Both the position numbers and the translations under genes were made by a program. Positions 1-11,189 of a DNA stretch of 64,000 nt are shown piece after piece. Under the pieces are notes generated by a model. That model saw nothing but the letters and a program-made list of their open reading frames with translations. It made no database searches and was not told the origin of the DNA. Source of the DNA: Diphasiastrum complanatum. Taxonomy: Eukaryota > Streptophyta > Lycopodiopsida > Lycopodiales > Lycopodiaceae. The DNA is taken from NCBI GenBank assembly GCA_029204225.1, contig CM055099.1, forward strand, positions 50,629,291 through 50,693,290. The letters are read 5' to 3'. Numbering within the stretch: position 1 is the first letter of the stretch; the number at the start of each line of letters is the position of its first letter.

Positions 1-640
1 AGAATGAGTCAGGGAGGCACGTGTGAGAGATGAATGAAGGAGGCTTGTTTGGCAGGATGGAGGCAAGGTGTTCGTTAACATGGAGGGCTGTGGGGTGCAT
101 GTGTGAACTGTTGCAAGAGTTGAAACTCAAAACAAAGAATGATGTCCAGTGAAGACTGTTGACAGTGAAGCTCTGTGACAAGTTTATACTCTTGATTGAA
201 AATCAAGAATGGTGCAGAATACAAATTATTACAAGGTGTGTAAAAACTCAGATGTGTTGAAAGATTGGGATTGTGTTTGCAGGGACGCGAGCAAGGACAG
301 TGTGGCATCAAGCGTTGAGAACTTGGTTGAATATTACATGTCTAAGGTCAAGTGGCAACGGTGCCAAATGTTGACAGCTTCTCTGTTTTAGAATCTGTTT
401 ACTAGTATTCTTTTGCTTACTTATTTCTTCTGCAGAGACAAAGAGATCTAGTTTAAGTTCTTTTTCCTTGTTTAAAGCCCAAAATCAGGCAGACGGGACT
501 GAATATCGATGTAGTATTGTGTCCTGCCTGTCAGAGGATATCCGGATGGGTCTCTCTTGAACTGAATGCACATGCATAATCAACTGAAATGCAAGCCAAT
601 GCGTTCAACAAATGATCTACATTACTGCTTAGTGGAACAA
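1..640. other. Left-edge sequence without a supported gene
   Basis: I see no domain, splice-supported exon or repeat boundary here. A short open stretch on the plus strand (209-391) follows a CAG that could be a splice acceptor near 281-283, but the translation has no family signature, so I do not call it. The right end grades into the A-family LTR remnant. Confidence 0.4.
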
Positions 641-1507
641 CGATGAAATCTACTTCTGCTTTGCTGCAAAATGAATTGAAATCAGATCTTAAGACCTAAT
701 ATACTTGCATGAATTAACAAAACAAGAAACAAGAATTAATCTACAGCATTTTAGAAGTCCAAGAATCAAGAAACCAACCAGTCTTTTGATTCTTGGACAT
801 CCCAAGAACATCAAAAACTAGAATGTTAGAGGATATGCAAGATCTATACCACATTTCTAGCCTGTTTAGTTTACTTGAATGCTGATTCCTACATTAATCC
901 ACAAACAAGAAAAGAAACTAATCCACTCTAGGAAAGCAGCAAATCTAATCCACTCTACAATCCACAACCACACACAAAGGAGGGAAGGGCAAGATCATGA
1001 ATGTATCACTCAAGAAACAAGCATAATCAAGGAGCTCAATGGATGCACCAAACTCGTGAAGGTTCTTCTCATTTCAGCATGGAGTAGATACAATACACAA
1101 AAAGCTCCTCTTCACAAAGAGGGAGTCTCTTAAATAAGCAAGAGAGCTCCTTAGGTGGCATCCTAGTGGAATTTCCACATTTCACAAATTACAAGTAGAA
1201 TAATGCTCTCCACTAGAGGTCACCATCAAAAGGTGGCTCACTCTACTTTCTTTAAGAGGGGTCTACTTGCATTTATTACATTTGCCTAGAAATACTAGTT
1301 CCTACATGGTCATTCCATCTTCCAAGATTCACCATGAGGCTTACACAGTTCTTACTTGTCATTACTAACTAGTATTCCTCGGCTCTCATACTCGGCTCTC
1401 AGTCTTCGTTAGTCTCGTCTTCTCAAAGACCTCCTCGGTCTAAGGTGAGAGGTGCACTTGAGTTGCACTGTCCGAGTATCTTGGGGATTCGTCAGAATCA
1501 GCCAACA
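641..1507 (-). mobile_element. LTR remnant, family A (copy A1)
   Basis: Read on the minus strand, this segment starts TGTTGGCTGATTC at 1507 and is a diverged copy of 41213 to about 42085, which runs on the plus strand and starts TGTTAGCAGATTC. Shared landmarks, in the same order, are GACCGAGGAGGTCT, GAGAGCCGAG, AATGACCATGTAGGA, CACCTTTTGATGGTGACCT, TTGCTTATTTAAG and AGCATTCAAGTAAAC. TTATTTAAG is a plausible TATA-like box (1130-1139 on this copy). The TG start and retroelement setting suggest an LTR. The inner end is inferred and uncertain, and no primer-binding site was found beside it. Confidence 0.55.
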
Positions 1508-1790
1508 AGTTGACTCACTCTTCTTGCCCTAAAATGAAACCCTAGCCTAGATCCTAGAGTTATGCTTGGTAGGTAGCTAGTTGGTCAAATTTTCACCTGA
1601 AACTTAGGTGTAAGTCCTATAAAGTAGAGATGACCACCAAATAGACATGACCAACTCTCTTGACTTGACCTAACCTACATTAGGAGTGGGTTGCCACGTG
1701 TCATCTTGGCCTTCCATGTGTGGAACCCAATTATACACAATATTTACAAAGTTCTACATGGCTAGATTTGCCAAAATAGGCTATTTTTCA
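1508..1790 (-). mobile_element. Truncated 3' LTR of copia element B1
   Basis: This 283-bp stretch is about 95% identical to 5431-5711, the last part of the right-hand LTR of the same element. It ends in TTTTTCA, keeping the terminal CA, and is followed by the polypurine tract. The homology stops abruptly on the left at 1508, exactly where the A-family LTR begins, so the first roughly 400 bp of this LTR are missing. Confidence 0.8.
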
Positions 1791-1802
1791 CTCTCCTCCT
1801 CA
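1791..1802 (-). other. Polypurine tract of B1
   Basis: The plus strand reads CTCTCCTCCTCA directly inside the left LTR. On the element strand this is a polypurine tract, the usual primer for plus-strand synthesis just upstream of a 3' LTR. It fixes the minus orientation of B1. Confidence 0.7.
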
Positions 1803-2395
1803 AATCTAGCCTTGGAAACAATAATGTATCTATACACAATTCTAAGACCTAATCTTAACATAAATAATCAATCATATTCAGGTCTAGAAGATGACTAATG
1901 AGCCCCTAAAGATGATGACATGATCTATCACCATATCCAAGATAGAGCTTCTTTGATCTTGATCTCCTCCAAGATGAATTGAAGAGTCTTAATTCTTCCT
2001 TGCACCTTTGCACTTGATTTCTTCCATTTTGAGTGAAGATGCATGAACTTGAAACTTGCTCCTCCTTGATCTTGATGTTTCTCTTTGAAGGAAATCTGAT
2101 GTCTCCATGTCTTGTGAAAATCAAATTGATCAAGATCACAAAACATGTACTTGCCACTATTACCAATATTTATCATGCTAAAATGACCAGTCCACAAACC
2201 ATAATAAATAAGCATGATTTTCCTAATCTTGTAAATACAAGTGATCTTCAACTTCATGAGGCTACATACTTGCTTATGGATATAAGTGTCCTTCAAGGAT
2301 GTTTCTCTTATTCTCATAAGAAGCTTACAATTTGCCTCTCCAAAAGAAAAAACACATTTTTGAAAACAATGAGTGATTAACTCATTCTTGCTCTT
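1803..2395 (-). mobile_element. 3' internal non-coding part of B1
   Basis: This lies between the pol remnant and the polypurine tract. Short open frames exist on both strands, but none shows a copia domain. In a complete element this position would hold the end of RNase H, which is absent here. Confidence 0.45.
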
Positions 2396-3154
2396 CTAAA
2401 ATCTGAGAGCACTCATTTGATCAAACAACCAATTTACTCTTAATTGATTCATAACAATCTTTAGATCACGAAGACATAAAAACTTGTTTTCAAATGAGTC
2501 ATTACACATTTTATCTTCAACTTCCTTCTTGATGAAGCCCTCAAGTTGCCTCATGTAGTTCTCATAGCATACCTCGGTTTGTCTCATGTAGATCTCATAG
2601 TAAAATAATTCATCAAGAATTGAAGTAAGAAAAGTGTTGAAAGTGAATGGTTGAGAATCTTCCCCTTGATTACCTTTGCCAAGATAAGTGAGCCTTGAAG
2701 GCTCGACCCTTACCTTCGTGGATCTTCTTGGAGCACTTGATCTTTGAGGTGGATCCTCAAGATCTCCATCACTTTGTTGCTCCTCCTCAATCCTTGCAAG
2801 ATCATTGACACCAAGGTTGTTGATTTCACTTTTACTCACAAAAGATACTAGATGGATCCAATCATCTCTTGTATAAACATCTAAGAATGTTTCATGCATC
2901 TTATCATCACTACTTGGTACATGAGAAAAAGAGTGTACATTTGAATGAATGATTTCCTCTTTTGCCACAGCAATTTTATCATCCAACTTAAACAAACTAC
3001 CTTGTTTAACACCATTTGCTATGCAAATATCATTCTTCATGATGGAACAAACTCCATGCTTGAAGTGAACATCTAAACCATCATCCATTAGTTGTCCAAC
3101 ACTAAGCAAGATCTTGGTAATTGATGGTACAAAAAGGACATTGTCTAGATCCAT
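2396..3154 (-). pseudogene. Copia B1 pol remnant (GAG-pre fused to RT leader)
   Basis: The 252-codon open frame begins with a copia protease/GAG-pre segment (FVPSITKILLSVGQLMDDGL). It then jumps straight to the acidic, RRST-containing linker that normally lies between integrase and reverse transcriptase, and ends in pieces of the RT motif YMRQLEGFIKKE. The integrase core and most of RT and RNase H are therefore deleted. The same order, with integrase still present, is seen in the sister copy B2 at 43.3-45.9 kb, which supports an internal deletion. The frame is open but cannot make a working polyprotein. Confidence 0.75.
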
Positions 3155-3626
3155 CCTTTTGCTAGATCCTAGACCTAATGAGATGGTACCAATACCATCT
3201 ATCTTGCATTCTTGATCATTTGCTAAAGAAGCAGATTTACTAGCACCATTAAAAAGGGTGTAAGGTTGAGAATGTGTCCTTTTGGAAAGTCATGTGAGAG
3301 CTAGCCCCACTATCAATCCACCAAGTGTCCTTTGAGTTGCGTTTGCTTGTTGGAGTGGATGTAGATGCCATCAAAGATGAGATCTCCTCATCTCCATCCT
3401 CTTCATATGCAAGGTTCCCTTGTTTGTTCTCCTCCTCTTTTGCTCTTAGCCTCTTGTAGCATTCGGATGCATAATGTCTCTTCTTTCCACAAAAGAAGTA
3501 TTTTTCCTTTGACTTGTCGTTTGAGCTTGATGCATCATCCTTTTCTTTGGCCTCCTTGGGATGCTTCTTCTTTCCATTGGTCTTCTCTTTGCCCTTGAAT
3601 GAGAAATTGGCTTTCTCATCTCCATC
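3155..3626 (-). pseudogene. Copia B1 zinc knuckle and protease remnant
   Basis: On the minus strand near 3470-3500 a gag zinc knuckle reads YFFCGKKRHYASECYKR. The CCHC family pattern needs a Cys where this copy has Tyr. Near 3300-3330 the protease reads WIDSGASSHMTF, so the aspartic protease DSGA motif is intact. Frames are interrupted between these motifs. The order gag, knuckle, protease matches Ty1/copia. Confidence 0.65.
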
Positions 3627-4290
3627 CTACAAAGACAATGAACTCATTCTTGCCTTGGTGTGGAGCATCCTACACTCTTCAGCCACGAATACACTATGAA
3701 GTTTTTTTAGAGTTGGTAAAGTGTCTTGGATGGCAAAACTTTGGACCAAATTTTCAAAGTCATCTCCTAGACCATTAAGAACAATTTGTACAAGCTCTCC
3801 ATCATGAATTTTCTCTCCAATGGAAGCCAACTCCCTATTTAGAGACTTGATTTTGAGTACATAATCTTGTGCACTCTCCTCACTTCTTTTCATGCTTTGC
3901 AAAATCTGAATTCTAAGCATGAGAACCCTCGAAGTGTTACTAGATTCATACATTGATTTTAAAGACTCCCAGGCCTCTTTAGCACTTTTACATGATGATA
4001 CTTCCCTCAAAAGATCATTGCTCACATTCATTTTCACACAATGAAGTGCTAACCTAGATCTCTTTTTGTATTCACTAATTCTTGTGCACCTAGAGTTCAT
4101 CTTCATCCTCAATCAGAAACTCATGAAGGTCTTGGAGCACCAAAAGTGACTCCATCCTAACCTTCCAAATAGCATAATTTGTAGAATTCAATCTCTCACT
4201 AGCTTCTAGAAGGTATGCTACAGCAGATCCCATCTTACTAGTGACTTCTAGTAATAGATTTGATTGACTTGAAACTCTCAAAGGTCTCAC
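3627..4290 (-). pseudogene. Copia B1 gag (UBN2-type), frameshifted
   Basis: Two overlapping minus-strand frames make up one gag. The upstream part (4090-4290) has the N-terminal signature LNSTNYAIWKVRMESLL. The downstream part (3627-4112) has the capsid-like helices with AKEAWESLKSMYE and LVQIVLNGLGDDFENLVQSF. A frameshift or stop near 4100 separates them. Gag would package the RNA in cytoplasmic particles. The protein is close to the gag of copy B2. Confidence 0.75.
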
Positions 4291-4591
4291 ACTTGCAGTG
4301 TTTCACTCAAATTTGATTTCTAATCCAACAAATGGACTTATAATCACAGTTCTATCACTCCCTCACAAAGCTGGAATGAAGATAAGATGAAGTGAAAACT
4401 ACTTTCAAGCAAATCTTACCAAGAAACAGATTTGATTGTCTCTAGAAACTCACTAAGGTCTCTCTCTTGTAGTGTTTCACTCAAATTAGATTTCTAATCC
4501 AACAAATGGACTTATAATCTCAGTTCTAGCACTTCCTCACAAAGTTTGAATGAAGATAAGATGATGTGAAACCTACTTATAATCAAATCTT
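4259..4591. repeat. Tandem duplication in the B1 leader
   Basis: Two roughly 170-bp copies lie head to tail. Both run from TTTGATTG through GTGTTTCACTCAAAT, CCAACAAATGGACTTATAATC and GAATGAAGATAAGATGA. They differ at several percent of positions. The duplication covers the gag start and the 5' leader. The rest, to 5017, is leader without a recognisable gene. Confidence 0.75.
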
Positions 4592-5017
4592 GTCAATTTT
4601 GGCTATTTTTGGATAATAACATGACTAAATCTCCCTCACACTTTTTGATATACTTTCCAGACCTGTAAAACAAGTTTAGAGGACCTGATTTCAGCCTAGA
4701 TTAATTAGATCTCATGACTCTAAGTCAAATTTAATCAATGGCACTCAATCTTGGTAGCTTATCCTAAGATTTCCACCAAAAATTACATCAAAAGTCACAA
4801 ATTGGATTTTTTTGGATCAAATGAATATCATGCATTAAATGCAGGTTCGAGGTGCCCACCCATGTGGAAAGTACGGATTTGGACCCCTACCAAGTTTGGG
4901 ATCAAATCTCCTCACCAAAATCAAGATTCTAGCTTGCCCTCTCAATACTAGTTTTTAGCACCAAAACTTGCTAAAAATGGATTTGCATTAGATCAATGGC
5001 TTATGCTCTTGTACTTG

Positions 5018-5029
5018 GCTCTGATACCA
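5018..5029 (-). other. Primer-binding site of B1 (tRNA-iMet type)
   Basis: The plus strand reads GCTCTGATACCA, so the element strand reads TGGTATCAGAGC, the standard plant copia primer-binding site. The LTR starts at the next base, 5030. Confidence 0.85.
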
Positions 5030-5711
5030 TGTGAAAGTAATATACTTTAGGACCATAAATGGATCTACAAAAGATCCACAAGAGTGATTGGATGCTTGCT
5101 TAACAATCTACCAAAAAACTAGACACAAAGAAGTTTATCTAGATTGGCAATTTGACAAACAACAAGCATCAATCAAAAGGATTGATCAACATTGAAATCC
5201 GAGCCCAGACGTGTGTACTACAAGCTTTAATACGACCTTCAAGCTGAGAAACAAGTAGAAATTGATTTGGTTGCATTTGGATCACAAAAACTCAATGTAC
5301 ATAGTGGAGTAGCTTGAGATTGCCAATGAGCTCCAAAAAATATTCTATCTTATCACTATGAGAGCTTGGAATACATAGCAAATTTGACTTCCTTCTTGAA
5401 GTTAAATGGATTTCCAGCATGTAATAAAGAAGTTAACTCGCTCTTCTTGCCCTAAAATGAAACCCTAGCCTAGATCCTAGAGTTATGCTTGGTAGGTAGC
5501 TAATTGGTCAAATTTTCACCTTAAACTTAGGTGTAGGTGCTATAAAGTAGGGATGACCACCAAATAGACATGACCAACTCTCTTGACGTGACCTAACCTA
5601 CATTAGGAGTGGGTTGCCACGTGTCATCTTGGCCTCATGTGTGGAACCCAATTATACACAATATTTACAAAGTTCTACATGGCTAGATTTGCCAAAATAG
5701 GCCATTTTTCA
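5030..5711 (-). mobile_element. 5' LTR of copia element B1
   Basis: This LTR starts TGTGAAAG directly next to the primer-binding site and ends TTTTTCA, giving TG...CA ends over 682 bp. Its final 281 bp match the truncated left LTR. No 5-bp target duplication can be tested because the partner LTR is truncated. Confidence 0.8.
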
Positions 5712-7398
5712 CATCATGGTCAAATTCTTGCATCAATTAGGCCCATCGAGCTTTCCTCCCTCGAAGATCATGTTGATTGCAAAAATACTTAAACACTGGA
5801 AATAATTCATTTTCATGTGTAGTATAACGCAACTGAGGACCAATGATTTTTTTTGTTTTCAAACGCTAGTGGCCTATCATTCTGTAATAGAGAAGCTCCA
5901 TTTGAAGTATCACTTGCGTCAGTTCTCACGACGTGAAGGTAAATATGGATCTGCAATTTGTAACATGGGAGCTGAAACAACCCATGTGCTTAATAGATAT
6001 TGATAAATATAGCCATGGTTCTAAATTAGAATATGATTAGTTCAATAGAATAGTTAAAAAAAGGACAAACACTTGCGGCTATCTTTGTAATAATGGTGAG
6101 ATTTGTAATAATGGTTGGAATGCCTAATTTAGCTTTCCCCAATCTCATAATAGAAGCACACACAAACATTGCTAAGGTTGTGCTAAATTTGAAGGTTGTT
6201 TTACATCCATTTAGTTTGAACCTTCTCATATGAGAATTCATAGCCACTCAATGGAGCAATTCATACATTCTTTGCCATATCTTGTGAGGGTTTCACATTT
6301 TGTCTAGTTTTTTTATTTTTTCCTTGTTTCTTGCTTTCTAGCTTTTACCATGCTAATGTGATGCAGACGAATGGATTTAATGTTAAACTGCTATGATTGG
6401 CACATAACAAGTCACAAAGATTCTTGGTACTCAAATTACAAATGACCTTGGCTTGGAACAAAATAATTCGTACTTATTCAAAACTTGTAATTTGAAATAT
6501 GATCATTGACAGCGTTAGAAAACTTATTTTGTTCACTTTTCAAAGTGCGGTGGCAAAGCTCTTGAGAGCTTTTGAAGCACCTTGTAAATAATTTGTTGTC
6601 CATGCAAAATGGACAGTCTATAAGTTTTCATTAACTTTGATGTGGTAGTGATAAGCTAGAGTGACAACTAAAAGTTGAGATGTTTGAGATTTCTTTTGTT
6701 TTTAATTTGTTAATGATTTGAATGCCTCGGATATGGGAAAGGTTCTCCTGATGTACTCAAATCACTTTGTTATATATAATAATTCAATGCCATTAGTAAT
6801 CCAACCGGACCCATTTCTTTAGTTTTGGCATACCCTCGTCACTTATTAGCACGAAACCAATTACTCTCGACCCCTCCAATGCTACCCGCCCTGCTGCTCG
6901 GTACCTGCGAGAGCAGTCCCTGCCTTGTACCTACATGCCTGAAAATTTTAGGACCCAGTCTAATGCCATGTGGCATCTCAGATTTATCCAATATTTTTTT
7001 GGGATAAACAACCTTGTTGCATATATAATGAAACAAACAAATAATGGTGTTGTGCTTGCAAAAAAATGTCCCGCATGTGCCGAGAAAATTTCGGACAGGG
7101 TGCTCGCAAAAAATCGCCCCACACGTGCCCGGGACTCGAGGGCCAAAGTGCTACAAAAAATCTCGGGACCCACAAAAAATTGTCATGACAAGGAGACCTA
7201 TGCTTGAGAAATAAATGTTTGCCCCTCTCTCGAGCTGCCGACTTGTCCAAAATTTGCAGTCGGGCAGGGCCAAGGCAGCGGAGTGGGAGCTGCTTCTCGT
7301 CTCATGCCAATAAGCGACTTCGTTGGCCATCGCTCCGAACCCAAAGGAATGGGGCAGCCCAATCTATATATATAAAGATATTTTAGAGAGAGAGTGTA
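5712..7398. other. Gene-free stretch between B1 and the MYND fragment
   Basis: No coding domain, LTR pair or terminal inverted repeat was found. From about 7040 to 7200 the sequence turns GC-richer with repeated CAAAAAAT and CCCAC motifs, but it encodes nothing recognisable. I looked here for the missing F-box and Sel1 repeats of the MYND gene and did not find them. Confidence 0.4.
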
Positions 7399-8059
7399 AT
7401 GGTTGTCGTCAGAAAATTAACCCTGTGCCTCCGAAAATGTCACGCACTACGGAAGGTCGGTCTGCTGGAAGCCAACGCGAGAGAGGCAGAAGCAGCAGCT
7501 ATGGCAGCTTCTCCATGGAGTTTCGTGGGGACAGTCCTACAAACAACTGCGAATATGAGAGGTGTAAGTTGTCCTCATCATCGAATGCCTCTCCAGTTTG
7601 TGCTGGACAAAGGCTGATGCTATACAAAGAGCATTTCTGGATCATGCAGGATTTTCTGTGGGTGACAGTGCAGATCGCCATCCTGTTCTATGTCTCTTTC
7701 AGAATAGTGGGTGTTCTCTTCTGAGTGACTTTGGCTGTAATGTCCCTCCTCCTAAGCTCCATGTTGCCAACAGTTTTTTAGTTGATTGGTTCGCTGTTCA
7801 TCCCCCAGCCTGTGGTTTGAGATTGTGCTCTCATGCCAATTGTGGGAGACCTGAAACTAGAAAGCACGAGTTTAGAAGATGCTCTGCTTGCGGTACCGTT
7901 AATTACTGTTCAAGAGCCTGCCAAGCACTTGACTGGAAGATCCGGCACAAGTATGATTGCAGGCCTACGGCTGAGTGGGGAGAGAGAGACCATAATTTCA
8001 TCGTTGTTGATGGCAACGAAGCTGCTTTTGAAGACGTAGTTGACTCCTATTGGTGGTAA
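7399..8059 (+). CDS. F-box/Sel1/MYND zinc-finger protein, 3' part only (2 exons)
   Basis: This is the C-terminal part of a plant F-box protein with Sel1 repeats and a MYND finger (Arabidopsis At1g67340/At5g50450 type), probably a substrate adaptor of an SCF ubiquitin ligase. Exon 1 ends at 7563 (LLEANAREAEAAAMAASP, the end of the Sel1 region). The intron is 7564-7702, with donor GTAAGT and a pyrimidine-rich acceptor ending TTTCAG. Exon 2 is 7703-8059. Both junctions are phase 0 and restore the family order SGCSLLSDFGCNVPPP, then LCSHANCGRPETRKHEFRRC, CSAC, NYCSRAC, HKYDC. The zinc ligands CxxC, CxxxC, His and Cys are present. The F-box and nearly all Sel1 repeats are missing: homology starts near 7450. 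The first in-frame ATG (7399) would give 173 aa, but that start is probably artificial. The locus is a truncated gene or captured fragment. Confidence 0.7.
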
Positions 8060-10299
8060 TTGCAAAATGAACTGGCCTAAGCTTCTCTGTTTTCTTGACA
8101 TATGTATCTTATCGTCTTTTTTGACATAATCCTTGCAGAATAAAGTGGATCATTTGTATGCATAATGATACATTGGAAGAAAATTATAGGGAAAGTTGCC
8201 TTTATTTGCAGAGCGCACCAGCAACAGGAAGTTTGTTCACTGAAATTCCACTTTTTATGCAATAATGTCATGTATTAACTTTTGTACACTACAAGGAAAA
8301 GTGACGATCAGGCTGATTTTGAGTATTTGCATCTATAAAGAGATTCATGCAAGCAAATTGCGACCCAAAAAAATTCTAAGAAGTTTCTAAGATCGGAGAC
8401 ATTCATCCAAAGTTTGTAACTTATTTGCTCACAGGTCATGTTGCAAGCTTCTCTGTTTAGGAGGTAGAAGAAATTAGCCTACTTTGTCTCCATGTTTTGA
8501 CTTTCTGAATGCTATTAGTCTCTCTTTATTCAATGCCTTAGTTAATAAATTTGTAATCATTGTTTTGGCTAGCAGAAGTGTAGTGCAATGATACTTCACC
8601 AGTCTAAACAAGATCTATGATGTAGCAATATTGAAGCCCTATGTGGAATCTAGCATTCTTAGAAAAAAAATACAGCCTTCATTATGATTGATCAATCTTA
8701 AAGTGCATTGTGCACATAGGTATTTGTGCTCTAAACCCTAAACTCCCTTGAATTTTCTTCTTAGTGTCATTACAATTCAATAGTTGTTTAGTTTGATTAG
8801 TTTGATTATTTGTTGATCATTTTCTGAGTTGAGATCTACGGCCTACCATGCTGTGGCGGGGAGACGCATTAGATTTTTTTTTTGTTAGAAATTTTTTGAG
8901 AATTTCTAAAAAAAAAACTAATTTTTGATGACACTACGGCAGGAGACCAATCAAAAATAAAAATAAATAAAGCCAGAGCTTTGTTGAACTCAGAGCTCAG
9001 GTGATGCATGGGCTTTATTGAGGTCAAAGCCCAGCCCAAACATACACACACACACTCAATAAATACACGCATATATATACATACACCCTCCATAAACACA
9101 CACATGACTCACACACATACAGAGAAGATTTTTTGAGCATTGTTTCTGCCTTCATCATTGACAGAAAAGCCCTATTTTCAGCTTATAGAATCGATTATTT
9201 CATTAGTTTTCCGCTGGTCGACTTCACAATCAAGTCAAATTGTGAATTTCGTCTAAAATCCAGTTTCCACTCTTTTTATGCTTAAGGAATAGAAATTTCT
9301 TCGTAATTCATAAACATACTTTGGATGAGAGGACGTTAATTTGTGTCTTCAAATAAAAAAACAACATTGATCACAAACGCGTCATGTATGATAGCCGAAG
9401 TTGAATTTTGTTTATGGTAATGTTTTCGTCTCTTTATTGCAAATGGACCAAATTGTAGCTAATTTTTGTTCACAAAGCTCAAACAAAATCATGTGATCCC
9501 TTTTACATCTATTGGCGCTTTTGGTTTTAATAAGCCTTCATGACAATCAAATTAGGGCAAATATACATTGATGTTAGTCGTTGATAATATCCCTATATTG
9601 TCTTAAAACGGACTTGAAAATCATTTCAAAACTCTAACTCATCAACTAGGATGATTTTGTGTTCTAATCTTATGACACACGATGCTTCTCATCATTATTT
9701 AAATTTTTAACAGCTGATGCATTGGTCTGCTTTCTTTCTGCCCCCAATCCAGCGAGGGTTGTAGCCTTTTGTGGTGTTGATAATCACAAGCCAACTATGG
9801 CTTTGACCAAGTAAAACGAATAGTAAACATGGCAGAATAGCTTTGAAGTAATTAGAATGTGCAGAGCCTAGCTTTTGTAAATCTTCTATTTCATATTAGG
9901 AGATTTCTCAGCTTCATCAAATACAAAAGTTTTCATTTTTGTTACATTAATTCATTTAAAACCCAACCCATCTTTTGTTCATTTCCTTCTTTTTCACGAA
10001 AGAGAAAATGTCTATTTGAAAGTCCCTTTTAGTAACATGGTGTGCTCTTTTCCAAACAGTTATGCAACCAAGAGAACCACAAAATTGTTTGGTCAGACAG
10101 TTCTGTCAAGTTTATCTAATATTCATCCAATATCTTAATTAAAGCATTGCAAATTTTTGGCATTACCCTTCAACGACTTCTCTTTCTTATGAGGGATACA
10201 GACAAGTCATTCTCTTATCTACCTGCATATGGCGTATGCAAAATTTTGAGCTCCTTGGTGAACACAATCTTATCTAATCTAAGTCAAAACTGTTTGTAG
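8060..10299. other. Gene-free stretch with a short CA-rich tract
   Basis: The first part may be the 3' UTR of the MYND gene. The rest has no recognisable exon on either strand. A degenerate (CA)n/(TA)n tract lies at about 9040-9120. No LTR ends, TIRs or primer-binding site were found. Confidence 0.4.
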
Positions 10300-10430
10300 G
10301 GATGAAGATTGGCAGGACAATGATGGGGCTCTGAACATCTCCATGTTATATCCACGCCTTTCCAGCCCTCATCCAAATGTCGCACTTGAGCCAGATCTCA
10401 AGGATGGCCAGAACTACTACAAGGCATATG
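10300..10430 (+). pseudogene. Single exon of a plant lipase-like alpha/beta hydrolase
   Basis: After an acceptor-like TTTGTAG the sequence encodes DEDWQDNDGALNISMLYPRL followed by an HPN segment and NYYKAYG, then a GTAATC donor at 10431. DEDWQDNDGALNTxSMxxPRLPxxHP is a conserved C-terminal block of plant lipase family proteins such as At1g10740. One residue (Thr after ALN) is missing. I found neither the catalytic GHSAG exon upstream nor the next exon (GDH...) downstream, so this is an isolated exon: either a relic or part of a gene with very long introns. Reading through the donor meets a stop at 10461. Confidence 0.6.
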
Positions 10431-10654
10431 GTAATCATCTTGGAATGCACTTGAATGTATCATAGCGAGAAAAAACACACTTTTTGTCGATGTTTAAATA
10501 GCAAAGAGTATAGCTCCAGCCTTCAAACAAACGATGAATGCATTGATGGCAGATTCAAAGGTCTTTGCTACAAGCATTCCACTCTTTGTTTGATGTTTTG
10601 ATATATCTACAATACAAGTTTCATGTATACGGCTGGTACAAATAGAAATTTTAA

Positions 10655-10861
10655 ATGGAATGCCCACTGTCAGTAGACTTACTTTTTGGTCTTCTGTGTG
10701 CAAGCTTTTCTGCTGTACCTACCGACAAAAAACATCAGTCAAGAGAAGGTGTTATAGTAGGATTGATTGTAGTAGTAATTCTCTTAGCAATTATGGGATG
10801 TACATATTTTTTATATAAAAGAAAAGTTGGAGTTTTGCTCCTCCTCCGCTGTGTATTATAA
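10655..10861 (+). other. Open frame with one membrane-spanning segment
   Basis: The 68-codon frame contains GVIVGLIVVVILLAIMGC followed by YFLYKRK, which looks like a single transmembrane helix with a basic stop-transfer end, as in receptor-like kinases. No extracellular or kinase domain is next to it. It may be a lone exon of such a gene or a chance hydrophobic frame. It lies 225 bp after the lipase-like exon, but nothing links the two. Confidence 0.25.
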
Positions 10862-10994
10862 ACGATTTCATGGTCTCAAGATACACCTAACAAGTGTATG
10901 GTTCAACTATATGTATTCTATCATTCGACATCTTTATTTCTTGCTCTTATGTTGTATCTACCTTGCCTCACATGTGCACACACTTCCAAAAATG

Positions 10995-11097
10995 CAAGAT
11001 GTACACAACAAGCTAGATATGCGGTATGTGCGAGATATGCCAGATATGCGAGATGTGCGAGCTGTTTGAGATATGAGATGTGCAAGATATGCCCAAA
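10995..11097. repeat. Short degenerate repeat of GCGAGATATGC-like units
   Basis: Units resembling GATATGC, GCGAGATATGCC and GAGATGTGC follow each other irregularly over about 100 bp just before the longer minisatellite. Copies differ in length and sequence. Confidence 0.5.
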
Positions 11098-11189
11098 GTC
11101 GCTCTCTCGGCCTCTCTCTGACTCGGACTTTTGTTGTCATCTCTCTCTCTAAGCGAGATATGTGTCACACATCTCGCATATCTCAGCCT

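Noticed and set aside
1530-1560. AAACCCTAG words as telomeric DNA
   Set aside because: Single copies within an LTR, not a tandem telomere repeat.
5018-5029. GCTCTGATACCA motifs as tRNA genes
   Set aside because: Only the 12-base primer-binding complement is present, without tRNA arms. No tRNA or rRNA gene was found in the window.
7425-7455. TTEGRS in another frame as an upstream continuation of the MYND protein
   Set aside because: The stretch just before it is a repeat word also found at 33.2 kb, so it is unlikely to be gene sequence.
7564-7702. Apparent frameshift in the MYND gene
   Set aside because: A GTAAGT donor and a TTTCAG acceptor with matching phase explain the frame change as an intron.
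10655-10861. Membrane-helix frame as the next exon of the lipase gene
   Set aside because: The lipase family continues with a GDH-containing block, not a transmembrane helix.
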